From positions 95,917 through 159,916 of the forward strand of contig JAJZPL010000002.1 of the NCBI GenBank assembly GCA_021811185.1: a stretch of DNA of 64,000 nt, given 5' to 3'. The position numbers and the translations under genes are program-made. The notes beneath the pieces are model-generated. The model made no database searches and had not been told where the DNA came from. It was given only the letters and a program-made list of their open reading frames with translations. The DNA is from a bacterium (GTDB lineage Bacteria > Elusimicrobiota > Elusimicrobia > Elusimicrobiales > UBA9959). This document shows, piece after piece, positions 47,128 to 56,161 of this stretch. Position 1 is the stretch's first letter; every line of letters starts with the position of its first letter.

Positions 47128-47536
47128 AGACCCTCATAAAAACCCCTAAATTTGACCTCAAACCGGCCTTTCCCATGGCCTTGAGCCTCCAATGAGAGCG
47201 CCCCACTTTGCCATGTTTAATTTTTGATCGAAAGTATTCTGCTCATTCCAATGCCAATTTAGCTCAATTTTGTCCTAATTGTCCACCAAATAGCCACCGA
47301 ATTAGCCACTAAAAAAAACTGTCCATTATCCTTGGCTTTAGGCCTGGCTAAAGTCCGAGGAATGTGGCAAAGCCTGAAATAGGCCCCAAACCTGCCTTAA
47401 AACGCAGTTTCAGGCCCTTTAAGGGGCTTTCTGTGTCGGGGAGTGGAAGCTTGATTGTCGCGTTTAGCGCGTTAAATACGAAAAAATCCGCCGCAACCAA
47501 ATAAATGAATAGTGTTGGCGGATTAAGTTGGGGGAT

Positions 47537-47929
47537 TTAAGCGCTTTTAAACTGAGCGACCAAGGATTTGGCTATTTTGATAATACGCTTGCGGTTCTTC
47601 GGAGAACTACTGCGAAGGATCTTAATTAGGGAGAGCAGGTCTTTGTCTTCTGCCGGAGAAAAATACATTGCTGTTTTCTCACGAGTTGCCGAGACCGCCT
47701 GCAAGCTGGCTCCTGCCGCCCCGGCAAGTAAGTCCGTAATAGGCTTTTTCAGCCCATCAGCTATCTTTTTAAGATTGACCAGCGAGGGATTGCGCCTGCC
47801 GCGCTCTACGTCACCCAGGTAATTCGGATGGAGCTGCGCCCGGAAAGCTAATTCCTCAAGAGTCAGGCAGTCCGCTAGCCTGAATTTACGGATATTTTTG
47901 CCTACCAGCGCTTGTATCTTTACGTCCAC
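47537..47929 (-). CDS. XRE-family HTH transcriptional regulator
   Basis: IRKFRLADCLTLEELAFRAQLHPNYLGDVERGRRNPSLVNLKKIADGLK. Confidence 0.92.
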   Translation of the reverse strand: MDVKIQALVGKNIRKFRLADCLTLEELAFRAQLHPNYLGDVERGRRNPSLVNLKKIADGLKKPITDLLAGAAGASLQAVSATREKTAMYFSPAEDKDLLSLIKILRSSSPKNRKRIIKIAKSLVAQFKSA

Positions 47930-48005
47930 ATTTCCTCCGAACCGATATTAAATTTTATTCAATGCCACCCCCTTTAGCCACAATGAATAAGTGTTGCGCT
48001 CTATT

Positions 48006-48034
48006 TTGACAATACCACGGATAAGTGGTATATT
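48006..48034 (+). promoter_or_regulatory. sigma70 promoter with palindromic operator in the spacer
   Basis: TTGACA-17 bp-TATATT; ATACCAC-GGATAA-GTGGTAT at 48012-48031. Confidence 0.65.
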
Positions 48035-48134
48035 TTTTTGATATGGGACTGGGCGCCTCACTGCATTTCTCCTAAATGTTCGATTAAGTCCTGGATAAAT
48101 AATTGATTCTGAGCCGTTTGCTAAGGAGCATCTA

Positions 48135-48530
48135 ATGAGAAAGAACGTACTTTTCCTGGTTGGCTTACTTGCAATGGCAGCCTGTGCCACTGTCGAACCT
48201 GTCTGGAGAACTATTCCCGAATCCGAATACCCTTATAAGAAAGCATGGCCGATCATCGTAAGTACGATAAGCAATAAATTCGATATTGCCACTATCGACG
48301 CTAATTCCGGTTATATGCGGACAGATTGGAAAATCAAAAAAGACATGTTCGGCACTCCTAAAACAAGGACTAGAATGGCGGTGAAGACGGAAAGCAAGCA
48401 GCCGTTAAAGTTCAGTTTTCGGGCGGAAGTCGAAAGTTGGAACGCTTTCTCCGAGAGTTGGACCCCCAAGGGCAATGACGCCACCATCGAGAGCGACATC
48501 CAAGAAGAATTCGCGTCCCGGCTTAAATAA
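48135..48530 (+). CDS. Hypothetical lipoprotein
   Basis: MRKNVLFLVGLLAMAAC lipobox; RBS AAGGAG. Confidence 0.75.
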   Translation: MRKNVLFLVGLLAMAACATVEPVWRTIPESEYPYKKAWPIIVSTISNKFDIATIDANSGYMRTDWKIKKDMFGTPKTRTRMAVKTESKQPLKFSFRAEVESWNAFSESWTPKGNDATIESDIQEEFASRLK

Positions 48531-48608
48531 TTACCAGACGTTAAGAGTTAGGACATAGTTCTCGCCGGATACTGCCGGCTATATACTCACAAATTGCGGG
48601 GGTTTCTT

Positions 48609-48917
48609 ATGGTCCAATATGATGAGAAGATAATCGAGACGTTTGCCGAGGAGCTTTATCGCGAAGCGGCATCCCTTGTGTTGAAATCCACACTGAAATG
48701 GACATTTATCGGCGTATTAGCGGGTGGAATCGGGGGGGCTGGGGCAGGAAACTGGGAAAACTCTGCCAACGCTTTAATAGCCGCTGTACTTGCCGGCGCG
48801 GTCTGCGGCTCTATCGGATATAGTCTCGGCAAGCGCCGTATTTTCACCCTGAAACTGCAAGCTCAGACAGCGCTTTGCCAAACGCAGATAGAGCGTAACA
48901 CCCGCAAAACAGAATAA
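48609..48917 (+). CDS. Small membrane protein with glycine-zipper-like TM
   Basis: GVLAGGIGGAGAGNWENSANALIAAVLAGAVCGSIGYSLG; ATG at 48609 has GGGGG RBS. Confidence 0.6.
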   Translation: MVQYDEKIIETFAEELYREAASLVLKSTLKWTFIGVLAGGIGGAGAGNWENSANALIAAVLAGAVCGSIGYSLGKRRIFTLKLQAQTALCQTQIERNTRKTE

Positions 48918-49086
48918 TCGGGCAAATAGCGGGGACTGCAATGTGTGTATACATACCAATACCACATTAACAACTAACGGTGTAAGCTGCTTTTTTGGGA
49001 GATAGTCCAATGGTTGTATACGTACGAAGTGTAGCGGAATCTATGAAATCTGTTGTGTGCCGAGCTTCGGAAGAAGAGGGGAAATA

Positions 49087-50325
49087 ATGAACGTATTTAC
49101 TCGGTGGATCTTATTCCTGCTGTCTGCTGGTATAACTTCGATAGCCTTTGTAACAGATAGTACTGCCAAAGTGTTCGGCGAACTTGAGGTGTATTCCCCT
49201 GGGAAGGTTGCAGAGGGTGAAGAAGTAAATCTTAAAAAAGTCGCCGCTGCACTTGTGGCAGGAGGCTCTGACTCAGCCGGATATACCATTACAACGCCCG
49301 TCGCTTTTGGCGGACGATTAGGGATACTTTACCCTGTGCAAGACGTCGGAGACCTTGGGATTAGCGTGGGATATGTCGCCGGTCCAACGTCTGAAGTTAA
49401 AGTTACAGATAAAGACCCTGGCATAGGGACAAGTCATTTCGACTATACCAGGGAGTTGAGTTTTGTTCGCGCCTTGTTCGAATATAGGAAAGAATTTTCA
49501 ATTAACGATAACTGGGCTTTCTTCCCGGCGTTCGGGGTGGGGATGGGGTTCGGGGCTGAGAAAAATAAAGTAAAAATGGCTACCAATTTTTTTGCCGGGG
49601 ATTCACTTGAGTCGGCAAAATGGAGCGGGCTGACTTGGGAAGTAACTTCCGGATTTGCGTATAAGATGGACAGCTCTGATTTAACAATTGCTGTGCGTTA
49701 CGCGGCTTTTCCGTCATTTAAGGGTGATACCGCCAAAGGGCTGGCGAAAGTGGACTGGGGAACTATAGGATTTTCCTTCGGACTAGGGTTTGGTGGGGGA
49801 AGGTCCTTAACGCCCTCAGCAAAATATTATGGTTCTCCCCAAAAAACCGACGAACACAGTTCCAAAGACATGGAACCCGCAGATCCGATCGAGCCTGTAG
49901 CAGCGCCCGAAACTTCAGAGAGCGTTGAAAGTTATGATACTTATGTGGGTTATGCAGAAGATTATGTCTCCCAGGGGAATTATTCAAAGGCTCTTAATGA
50001 ATATGACAATGCGTTGGCGCTTTTGCCCCCTAATGATGCACGTAAAGTGTATATCTGGGAAAGGAAAGGCTCCGCGCTGTCTGAGAAAAAAGATTACATT
50101 AAGGCCAAAGGCTTTTATGCTTTTTCAATAAAGACCGCTAAGGGCCTTCGTGTTTCAAATGCGTCGGTAGTTAATGCCTATTTGGGGTTAGCTTATTGCT
50201 TGGAAAAAACCGCGAATACTTCTGATGCCATCCGAAATTATGAGAAAGCGCTCCAGCTTTCTACCAACACCAGAACTAAAGCAAGAATAAGAAAGATCAT
50301 CCAGAAATTAAAAACGCAATCATAG
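49087..50325 (+). CDS. Secreted outer-membrane-beta-barrel-like protein with C-terminal TPR repeats
   Basis: Signal peptide; beta-rich glycine-rich N-terminal half; TPR-like AEDYVSQGNYSKALNEYDNALAL, IRNYEKALQLS. Confidence 0.7.
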   Translation: MNVFTRWILFLLSAGITSIAFVTDSTAKVFGELEVYSPGKVAEGEEVNLKKVAAALVAGGSDSAGYTITTPVAFGGRLGILYPVQDVGDLGISVGYVAGPTSEVKVTDKDPGIGTSHFDYTRELSFVRALFEYRKEFSINDNWAFFPAFGVGMGFGAEKNKVKMATNFFAGDSLESAKWSGLTWEVTSGFAYKMDSSDLTIAVRYAAFPSFKGDTAKGLAKVDWGTIGFSFGLGFGGGRSLTPSAKYYGSPQKTDEHSSKDMEPADPIEPVAAPETSESVESYDTYVGYAEDYVSQGNYSKALNEYDNALALLPPNDARKVYIWERKGSALSEKKDYIKAKGFYAFSIKTAKGLRVSNASVVNAYLGLAYCLEKTANTSDAIRNYEKALQLSTNTRTKARIRKIIQKLKTQS

Positions 50326-50454
50326 TTAAGCTTTTTGCAAGAATTACCCCCAAACAGGTTGAGCTAAGACATCTTTCGATTGAAAGATGGTGAAGTCGAA
50401 AGTGCTTAGAGCCTGAAAGCATGATCGTAACCTCCTGATTTTTGCCTAAAAAAC

Positions 50455-51696
50455 TTGGTGTATTCCATTGGGCTCTCCACCTATTATTTGTCACTGGTGT
50501 TTTCTTCATTAAAGATTCAATCGCCAAAAACTGACGTTAGCAGCCCGACACTACGTTGTCGGGTTGTTCTGCTACACTATTTTGTAAAAGTGATTGCCGC
50601 TGAAGAGTTAGAATATGTTCAGGCCCTTGCCAAATTAAACATAGCCCGCTACGCCCCTATGGAAAACATCCTGAGTATTTCTTTGAAAGCTAGTAATGTC
50701 TCTCCCCAGGGCTTTCACGACTTCGAGAAGATGGCGAAGGTTTGCCATGAGTACATGGTCTCCTTTGCAACCGAGGTCGGAATGCCTAAAAGGATAGAGC
50801 TAATTCTGGCGGAGAATTTTGATGAAGTCGTTTCAGACATATTAGGGAAATCTGACACTGCAAGTGGCAGATTTTCTTCTGCTCGTCCTCACGGTTGTGT
50901 GGTGGGGAAAAATATTGTTAAGGACGATTCTTGGGATCATGTTGTAATCGTTTTCAACGCAACATTTTGGGACTGCACAGCAAACAGCAACTCTGGGAAC
51001 GTGCTGTTACAACTCGGACTTATTGCCCACGAACTCGCCCATCCGTACATTGACAGGATGAGATTCCGAAGCGGAGCCGTAAAAGTCGCCACGACAGACG
51101 CTTTAGAACTGAACGTCAGAAACCTGTCCCGACTTATAATCGATGAGTATTTTGCTGATCTAATTGCGGATGCTATTGTTGTGATAGCGACCCGGAAACC
51201 TACAGACGCTGGCGTTACTCCCGTGCATATGTGGGATATCTTGGGAACCAATCAGATCGACACACTCAGAACTTATCTGACAGATAACTGCGCTGCCCTC
51301 CCGAATTATGCGAATGAATATAGAGCTAATAAAATTACTTTCCAAGTGATGTGGGGGGAAATATTGTCTGGGATCGAACAGTTGTTCACTATATATATCC
51401 ATGCAAGGGCTTTTGCAGACGCCACTAAAACCGAGATTCCCATATTCGACTCCCCAGAAATCCAAGCAGTCCCTTTTGTCCAAAAATATATCCCGAAGTC
51501 ATCGATGCAGTTCCTGGATCAACTTAGGAAGTATCGTCCGCCAATGTCATTGGGCGAATGGCATAACATGGAAGCAGTATTGCTTCCTGCGGGGGAAAAA
51601 TCTTTTCTGGAAATATGGGAGTTGTTATGTGTCCCAAAAATACCCACGCCACCCAGTTTATTGCATTTAGTATGGTCATATCTGATGAGAGTTTGA
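50455..51696 (+). CDS. Putative zinc metallopeptidase-like protein (HELAH...EYFAD); true start uncertain (50590 GTG or 50659 ATG possible)
   Basis: LGLIAHELAHPYIDRM followed by IIDEYFADLIADA; upstream part of the frame spans a hairpin. Confidence 0.55.
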   Translation: MVYSIGLSTYYLSLVFSSLKIQSPKTDVSSPTLRCRVVLLHYFVKVIAAEELEYVQALAKLNIARYAPMENILSISLKASNVSPQGFHDFEKMAKVCHEYMVSFATEVGMPKRIELILAENFDEVVSDILGKSDTASGRFSSARPHGCVVGKNIVKDDSWDHVVIVFNATFWDCTANSNSGNVLLQLGLIAHELAHPYIDRMRFRSGAVKVATTDALELNVRNLSRLIIDEYFADLIADAIVVIATRKPTDAGVTPVHMWDILGTNQIDTLRTYLTDNCAALPNYANEYRANKITFQVMWGEILSGIEQLFTIYIHARAFADATKTEIPIFDSPEIQAVPFVQKYIPKSSMQFLDQLRKYRPPMSLGEWHNMEAVLLPAGEKSFLEIWELLCVPKIPTPPSLLHLVWSYLMRV

Positions 51697-51832
51697 ACGG
51701 GCAAGGCAATACGCTAAAATTTTATATCTTATTCTGGATCTTGTAGTTGAATGTGCCCGTCGTTGACACTGATGATTGGAAGTTATAGGCTCTTCTGGGT
51801 GGACGAGCCGCCGGCTTGTTTAAGGACTACAA

Positions 51833-52945
51833 ATGAACGTACAGTGTTGCGAGAATTGTTTTCTTGAGCCAAGTATTCGAAATTATATCCATAAAATCGG
51901 ATTGGTCTCAAAGGAGCCATGTGAGTACTGCGGCTCAATAGAGATGCCGAGTGTTGAGGTTTCTACTCTTAGGGAGCTTTTTGAACCTGTAATTCAAAAA
52001 CATTATCTTACCTGCGATAACCTTAGTCAATATCGGCACGAAGACCCTGGCAATGGTGAGGACCTCGTTACTCTTCTTGACTCTGACTTCGGAGTGTTTT
52101 CCGAAGAGGTCGAAGATAGTTGTGAGCTTCTTAACGATATACTAAATCTAGATCGTGATCAGTGTGAGCCTGAAATGGATCCGCGCGACTCGTGGTTCAG
52201 GATTGACGATGATTGGGGATACAGATCGCCTGAAGAAGAACACGATGAGGCACTTTCCACCCTAACTGATGCGATAGAAACTCACGGGAGTGGAATTACT
52301 ATTCTTTTGTCACGTAAGCGGCTTCCGGCAGAGGTTGGATATGCGTGCGCGGATATTTTAAATGCATTAACGCACTCCTCGCTTAAGGCCGGGGAATTGT
52401 TGTGGCGTGCGAGGGTTGGAAATTGGGATGATGTGGAGCAGATAAAAGCTCCTCCCTCTCATTGTGCGAAGCCTGGGCGTTGCAGTCTGGGGGGGCAACC
52501 TGTGCTGTATGTCGCATCATCTCGTGACACGGCTGTGAGCGAAGTCCGTCCCAGCAAGCGGGATATTGTTTCAGTCGCCCAGTTCAAGCTTAAATATGAT
52601 GTCAAGATTTGCGACTTACTCTCTGTTCCGGTTGTTGCATCGCCGTTTACCGAGTTTGATGCCTATTGTCTGGAACTCCGAAGGAAGGCGTTAGCTGACA
52701 CGTTAGGTCAAGCCTTAGCCAAGCCTATAAGACCGGATGAGGAGCCAAGGGAATATCTCGTGACACAAGTTCTCTGTTATCTGATATTCGATAAAGGATT
52801 TGACGGTATTCGGTATCATTCCTCCCAGCATGACGGCGGCGTAAACATGGTTTTCCTGGAACCAGAGATTGCAGAGCCGGTCGCAACATCGTTTAGCCAT
52901 GTCACGGTAAAAGCGGTTTCTTACAGTATTGGGGAAGGTCAATAA
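51833..52945 (+). CDS. RES-domain protein (NAD+ phosphorylase-like) with N-terminal zinc-binding HEPN/RES-NTD-like region
   Basis: CCENCFLEPSIRNYI...CEYCGS; ELLWRARVG; GRCSLGGQPVLYVASSRDTAVSEVRPSKRD. Confidence 0.85.
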   Translation: MNVQCCENCFLEPSIRNYIHKIGLVSKEPCEYCGSIEMPSVEVSTLRELFEPVIQKHYLTCDNLSQYRHEDPGNGEDLVTLLDSDFGVFSEEVEDSCELLNDILNLDRDQCEPEMDPRDSWFRIDDDWGYRSPEEEHDEALSTLTDAIETHGSGITILLSRKRLPAEVGYACADILNALTHSSLKAGELLWRARVGNWDDVEQIKAPPSHCAKPGRCSLGGQPVLYVASSRDTAVSEVRPSKRDIVSVAQFKLKYDVKICDLLSVPVVASPFTEFDAYCLELRRKALADTLGQALAKPIRPDEEPREYLVTQVLCYLIFDKGFDGIRYHSSQHDGGVNMVFLEPEIAEPVATSFSHVTVKAVSYSIGEGQ

Positions 52946-53065
52946 GCCGACAACCGCTTAATGGGTGAAAATCCAGAAGGGAATATTTTTTTCACTGTTT
53001 AAGTGAAAGTACGCGAAGCACTCTGCATTTTAGTGTTGCCATTGCCGCTATTCTTGTGATCCGCA

Positions 53066-53629
53066 TTAAAACAAGCAGGTTGCTTCAGTACGGAATGGCG
53101 TTTGTGTCGTTTCGGGAGTGCGCCGGATGTATTCCACCGCGCTTGCGCGCGTCTTCGGATCTAGATTCTTTAGATATTCTAAGGCTGTCGCTACGGAGAA
53201 TGGTTGCTTGTATACCTCTTCAAAATTTGAGGTTAAGGCGGTCCAAACTATAGCATCGAATCCTTGCTGAATAGCCCAACGGCGAATAGTTTGGCAGGCG
53301 GAAGGATGCTGAGTGTGTGCCCAGGTTTGTACCGTGTCAGTCCGTAAATTTATAAATCCTATTCTGCTTTGATTGCTGCGCTCTCTTTTTCCCAAGTCGA
53401 TAATGCTTTCATCCAACACATTGCGTGAACTGGTAATAAATTGAGTTGATACGGGTGCCCCATTAATGGGGTCAATCACCAGCGTCAAGCAGCCAGCTCT
53501 GACACCTCTTTGAGAGATACGAGAAAACTCAATTGGTATAACTGGACCGCCAGTCTGCCAGTCACCAGTGACGGGTAATTCTCCACGCTCAGTAATTAAG
53601 GAGCCCCATCCAAGGATTGCAATCTTCAT
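53066..53629 (-). CDS. Fourth gene of the ABC-ATPase operon; gamma-glutamylcyclotransferase (AIG2/GGCT)-like hypothetical
   Basis: MKIAILGWGSLIT N-terminus; start 10 nt after the ATPase stop on the same strand. Confidence 0.55.
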   Translation of the reverse strand: MKIAILGWGSLITERGELPVTGDWQTGGPVIPIEFSRISQRGVRAGCLTLVIDPINGAPVSTQFITSSRNVLDESIIDLGKRERSNQSRIGFINLRTDTVQTWAHTQHPSACQTIRRWAIQQGFDAIVWTALTSNFEEVYKQPFSVATALEYLKNLDPKTRASAVEYIRRTPETTQTPFRTEATCLF

Positions 53630-53639
53630 AGGAAGGCAT

Positions 53640-55589
53640 TTATTTACCCCGATACTTTTTGATAAGTGGGGGATTTTCCACATCATCCGGTTTCATATGT
53701 CTTTCCTGGAAATCCAGTTTCTTGGGGTCTTCTGGACGAAATATCTCTTTATCTATTACTATGAACTGAGTTCCTTTTAATTCAGTTTCCGCTAGCTTAT
53801 GAAGCATTTTGTGGAACCCTGCAAATTGCATGAGATTCTCTCTTTCGCTGACGTTTTTCATTGGTGAATCAATAATTAAAATCGTTGGCAATGTTACGCC
53901 ATTCCTTACTGCCAATCTGTGAATAGCAACCGCAAAACAACATTTAAAGAATGTTTTTTTACCTCCACTGCCCAAATTGGCAAAGGAAGTTCGCACTATA
54001 TCACCAGTACTTTGACCGTAGACTTGTGGTAGGAATTTTGGGGAGTTTATTTCCACAGAGTCGTCAGATTTAAAGCCGTGGAGATGAGACTTTACCAAAC
54101 AATCAAGGAATAACTCCTTAAGAAGATCCAGGTTTGAAGTATCCTTCTCCGCTTCAGCACGCACGATTTTTAATTCAGCCCTAATTTCGGCTTCACGGCC
54201 TGCCAATTGAATAGTTTCTTCCTGAAGTTTCTCTATTTTATTTGCCAAAGCCTCTACCTGCTGCAAATCCTCTGTCCTCTGTATGAGTCGCGCGCGTTCT
54301 TTTTCAAATGCCAATGCTGCGGCCAAGTATTTGGAATCATACTCTCGCAATGCCTGTTCTAAATCGTTATCGACCGTCGTTTTTTCACTGGCAATATCTT
54401 GCCGTTGGCGTTTTAGACGTCTCGTTTCCTCTAATTGCAGGTCAATCCGTTCCTGCAATTCATCTGCGCGGGCCTTTGTATCTGCCTCAATTGCGTCATC
54501 ATTGATGGGACTTTGCGGCATATCCTGGTGGGCCTGTCCGCAAACGGGGCAAAGAGTTCCATCCTTGGGCTCCAAAGGTTGATAGCACTGAGGACACTGT
54601 ATAAACTCTATACCCGTCAAAACGGAGCGAGCGGCTTGTGCTCGTTTCTGGCGAGTCGCCAATGAGAGAAGTGTATTTCTATGGCTTTTATCTCTTGCAA
54701 TAGTTTGTTCAAGATCATCCAAGGCAGCATCTGTTTCCGCTATTTGGAAGGAGAGTTTGCGGCCTCTCTGTTGCAAAAGCTCCGTCTCATGGGAACGTAA
54801 TTTTCCAGTTTCGGTGCGTATTTTTTGTATCTGAATCTCTAACCTTTCAACCTCAGCCTTAATCTTTTGACGAAGGGCCTCAATTTCCAGGGGCGTAGCC
54901 AAATGTTCTACAGCGAGAGCTTCCTTAATGGCCTCTGCCGCAGATTCACAGCGAAGTTTCTTGTCTTTCACCAACTCTAATTCTGCTTCTAAATCGGATA
55001 CTCTTTCTTGGTGGAAACCCAAAATCAGGCGCAAAACGTCACGGCTTTTCAATTGAACGGCAAAGTTTGCCGCTTCATCAAGATTAAAAAAACTGCTGTC
55101 CATCGACTCCTGATTAAGGTAACAGTACCAAAACATATCGCGGAAGCTTAATCGGACGAGTTCAGATTCTTCTTTAAGTTTACTTTTGCGGACGTGTGGG
55201 GGGGTAACTCCTGCCAAACGGAATAACAAGTCTGAAAGCACTTCAATTCCAGTCCCTATAAGGACTTCACCATTAGCCACCTTGCCTGGAATTAAAACGT
55301 CATAAGGTTGATCTTTTTCTGTCCACTGGGCGTGGATTTTGTTTTCGCCGGAATTCCGAGTGAGAAAAAGTGGCGTCCCATTTATTTCAATGTCTAAAGT
55401 CGCCGACACGAACTCCTGTTGCAGGGCTGGAGTATATTCCAGTTTGCCTCCGAGACAGAAATCGATTAGGCGGGCGATGGTTGACTTGCCGGACCCCATT
55501 GGCCCGTAGTAATAATTAAACTTGGAAAAAGTCAGAATATCATTCTCTTTCTTGCAGTTCAGTGTGAGTTGTCGGATGTGGAAATTCAT
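53640..55589 (-). CDS. SMC/RecN-like ABC ATPase (Lamassu LmuB / ABC-3C-type)
   Basis: Walker A YYGPMGSGKSTIARL, long coiled coils with CPQC-X12-CPVC insert, signature LGSGGKK, Walker B ILIIDSPMKNVSE. Confidence 0.88.
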   Translation of the reverse strand: MNFHIRQLTLNCKKENDILTFSKFNYYYGPMGSGKSTIARLIDFCLGGKLEYTPALQQEFVSATLDIEINGTPLFLTRNSGENKIHAQWTEKDQPYDVLIPGKVANGEVLIGTGIEVLSDLLFRLAGVTPPHVRKSKLKEESELVRLSFRDMFWYCYLNQESMDSSFFNLDEAANFAVQLKSRDVLRLILGFHQERVSDLEAELELVKDKKLRCESAAEAIKEALAVEHLATPLEIEALRQKIKAEVERLEIQIQKIRTETGKLRSHETELLQQRGRKLSFQIAETDAALDDLEQTIARDKSHRNTLLSLATRQKRAQAARSVLTGIEFIQCPQCYQPLEPKDGTLCPVCGQAHQDMPQSPINDDAIEADTKARADELQERIDLQLEETRRLKRQRQDIASEKTTVDNDLEQALREYDSKYLAAALAFEKERARLIQRTEDLQQVEALANKIEKLQEETIQLAGREAEIRAELKIVRAEAEKDTSNLDLLKELFLDCLVKSHLHGFKSDDSVEINSPKFLPQVYGQSTGDIVRTSFANLGSGGKKTFFKCCFAVAIHRLAVRNGVTLPTILIIDSPMKNVSERENLMQFAGFHKMLHKLAETELKGTQFIVIDKEIFRPEDPKKLDFQERHMKPDDVENPPLIKKYRGK

Positions 55590-56161
55590 AATTCGATGGG
55601 GTTCCCCCATTTCATGGAAATTATTTCAGGGACTATTTTGTATACGAACGATGTTAGTTTGGTTGATGGCATATGCCCTACTGCCCCATTAACCGTCTTC
55701 GCTCTTTCGACAAGGGCGGTAAATCCATTATCCGCTTCCAATCTACCCGCCAGGGTCTTGCCGGCTTCAGTAAGTTGTATTTTCACTGTTCTGCCTTCGC
55801 GATAAACTATTGCTAATTGCTTTGCCACTAAGATGCTAAGCCATCGGCGATATCTGGGATCCCAGGGCCCAAAGCGAAATCGTATCATCCGGGCCTCAAT
55901 AGTATCCCTGTCTTCTTCTGGTATGCCAGAAGTGGCAGCCTCAGCTGTTTCCCCTGGTTTTTTTAGTTCCGCCAACGCACGCGCTAGGACATTTGGATAA
56001 CGGAGCAAAAAATCCATCTTTGCCAGCTTCATTATCCCTTCCAGTGGCCTGGGTGTCTTTCCCCTGCCTGCGGCAACCTTTAGTAACAGTAATAGCCGTG
56101 CTTCATTGAACTCATCAGAGTTTTCTATAGCAGCGGCTGTTTTAAGAATTCTTAAACTCAT
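55586..56161 (-). CDS. Middle component of ABC-3C/Lamassu-like system (LmuC/DdmB position)
   Basis: 191 aa; ATGA overlaps with both neighbours; winged-helix-like C-terminal half (QLAIVYREGRTVKIQLTEAGKTLAGRL). Confidence 0.65.
   Translation of the reverse strand: MSLRILKTAAAIENSDEFNEARLLLLLKVAAGRGKTPRPLEGIMKLAKMDFLLRYPNVLARALAELKKPGETAEAATSGIPEEDRDTIEARMIRFRFGPWDPRYRRWLSILVAKQLAIVYREGRTVKIQLTEAGKTLAGRLEADNGFTALVERAKTVNGAVGHMPSTKLTSFVYKIVPEIISMKWGNPIEL

Noticed and set aside
47948-48190. 80-aa minus-strand ORF between the XRE gene and the lipoprotein
   Set aside because: It overlaps the promoter/operator region and has no recognisable domain
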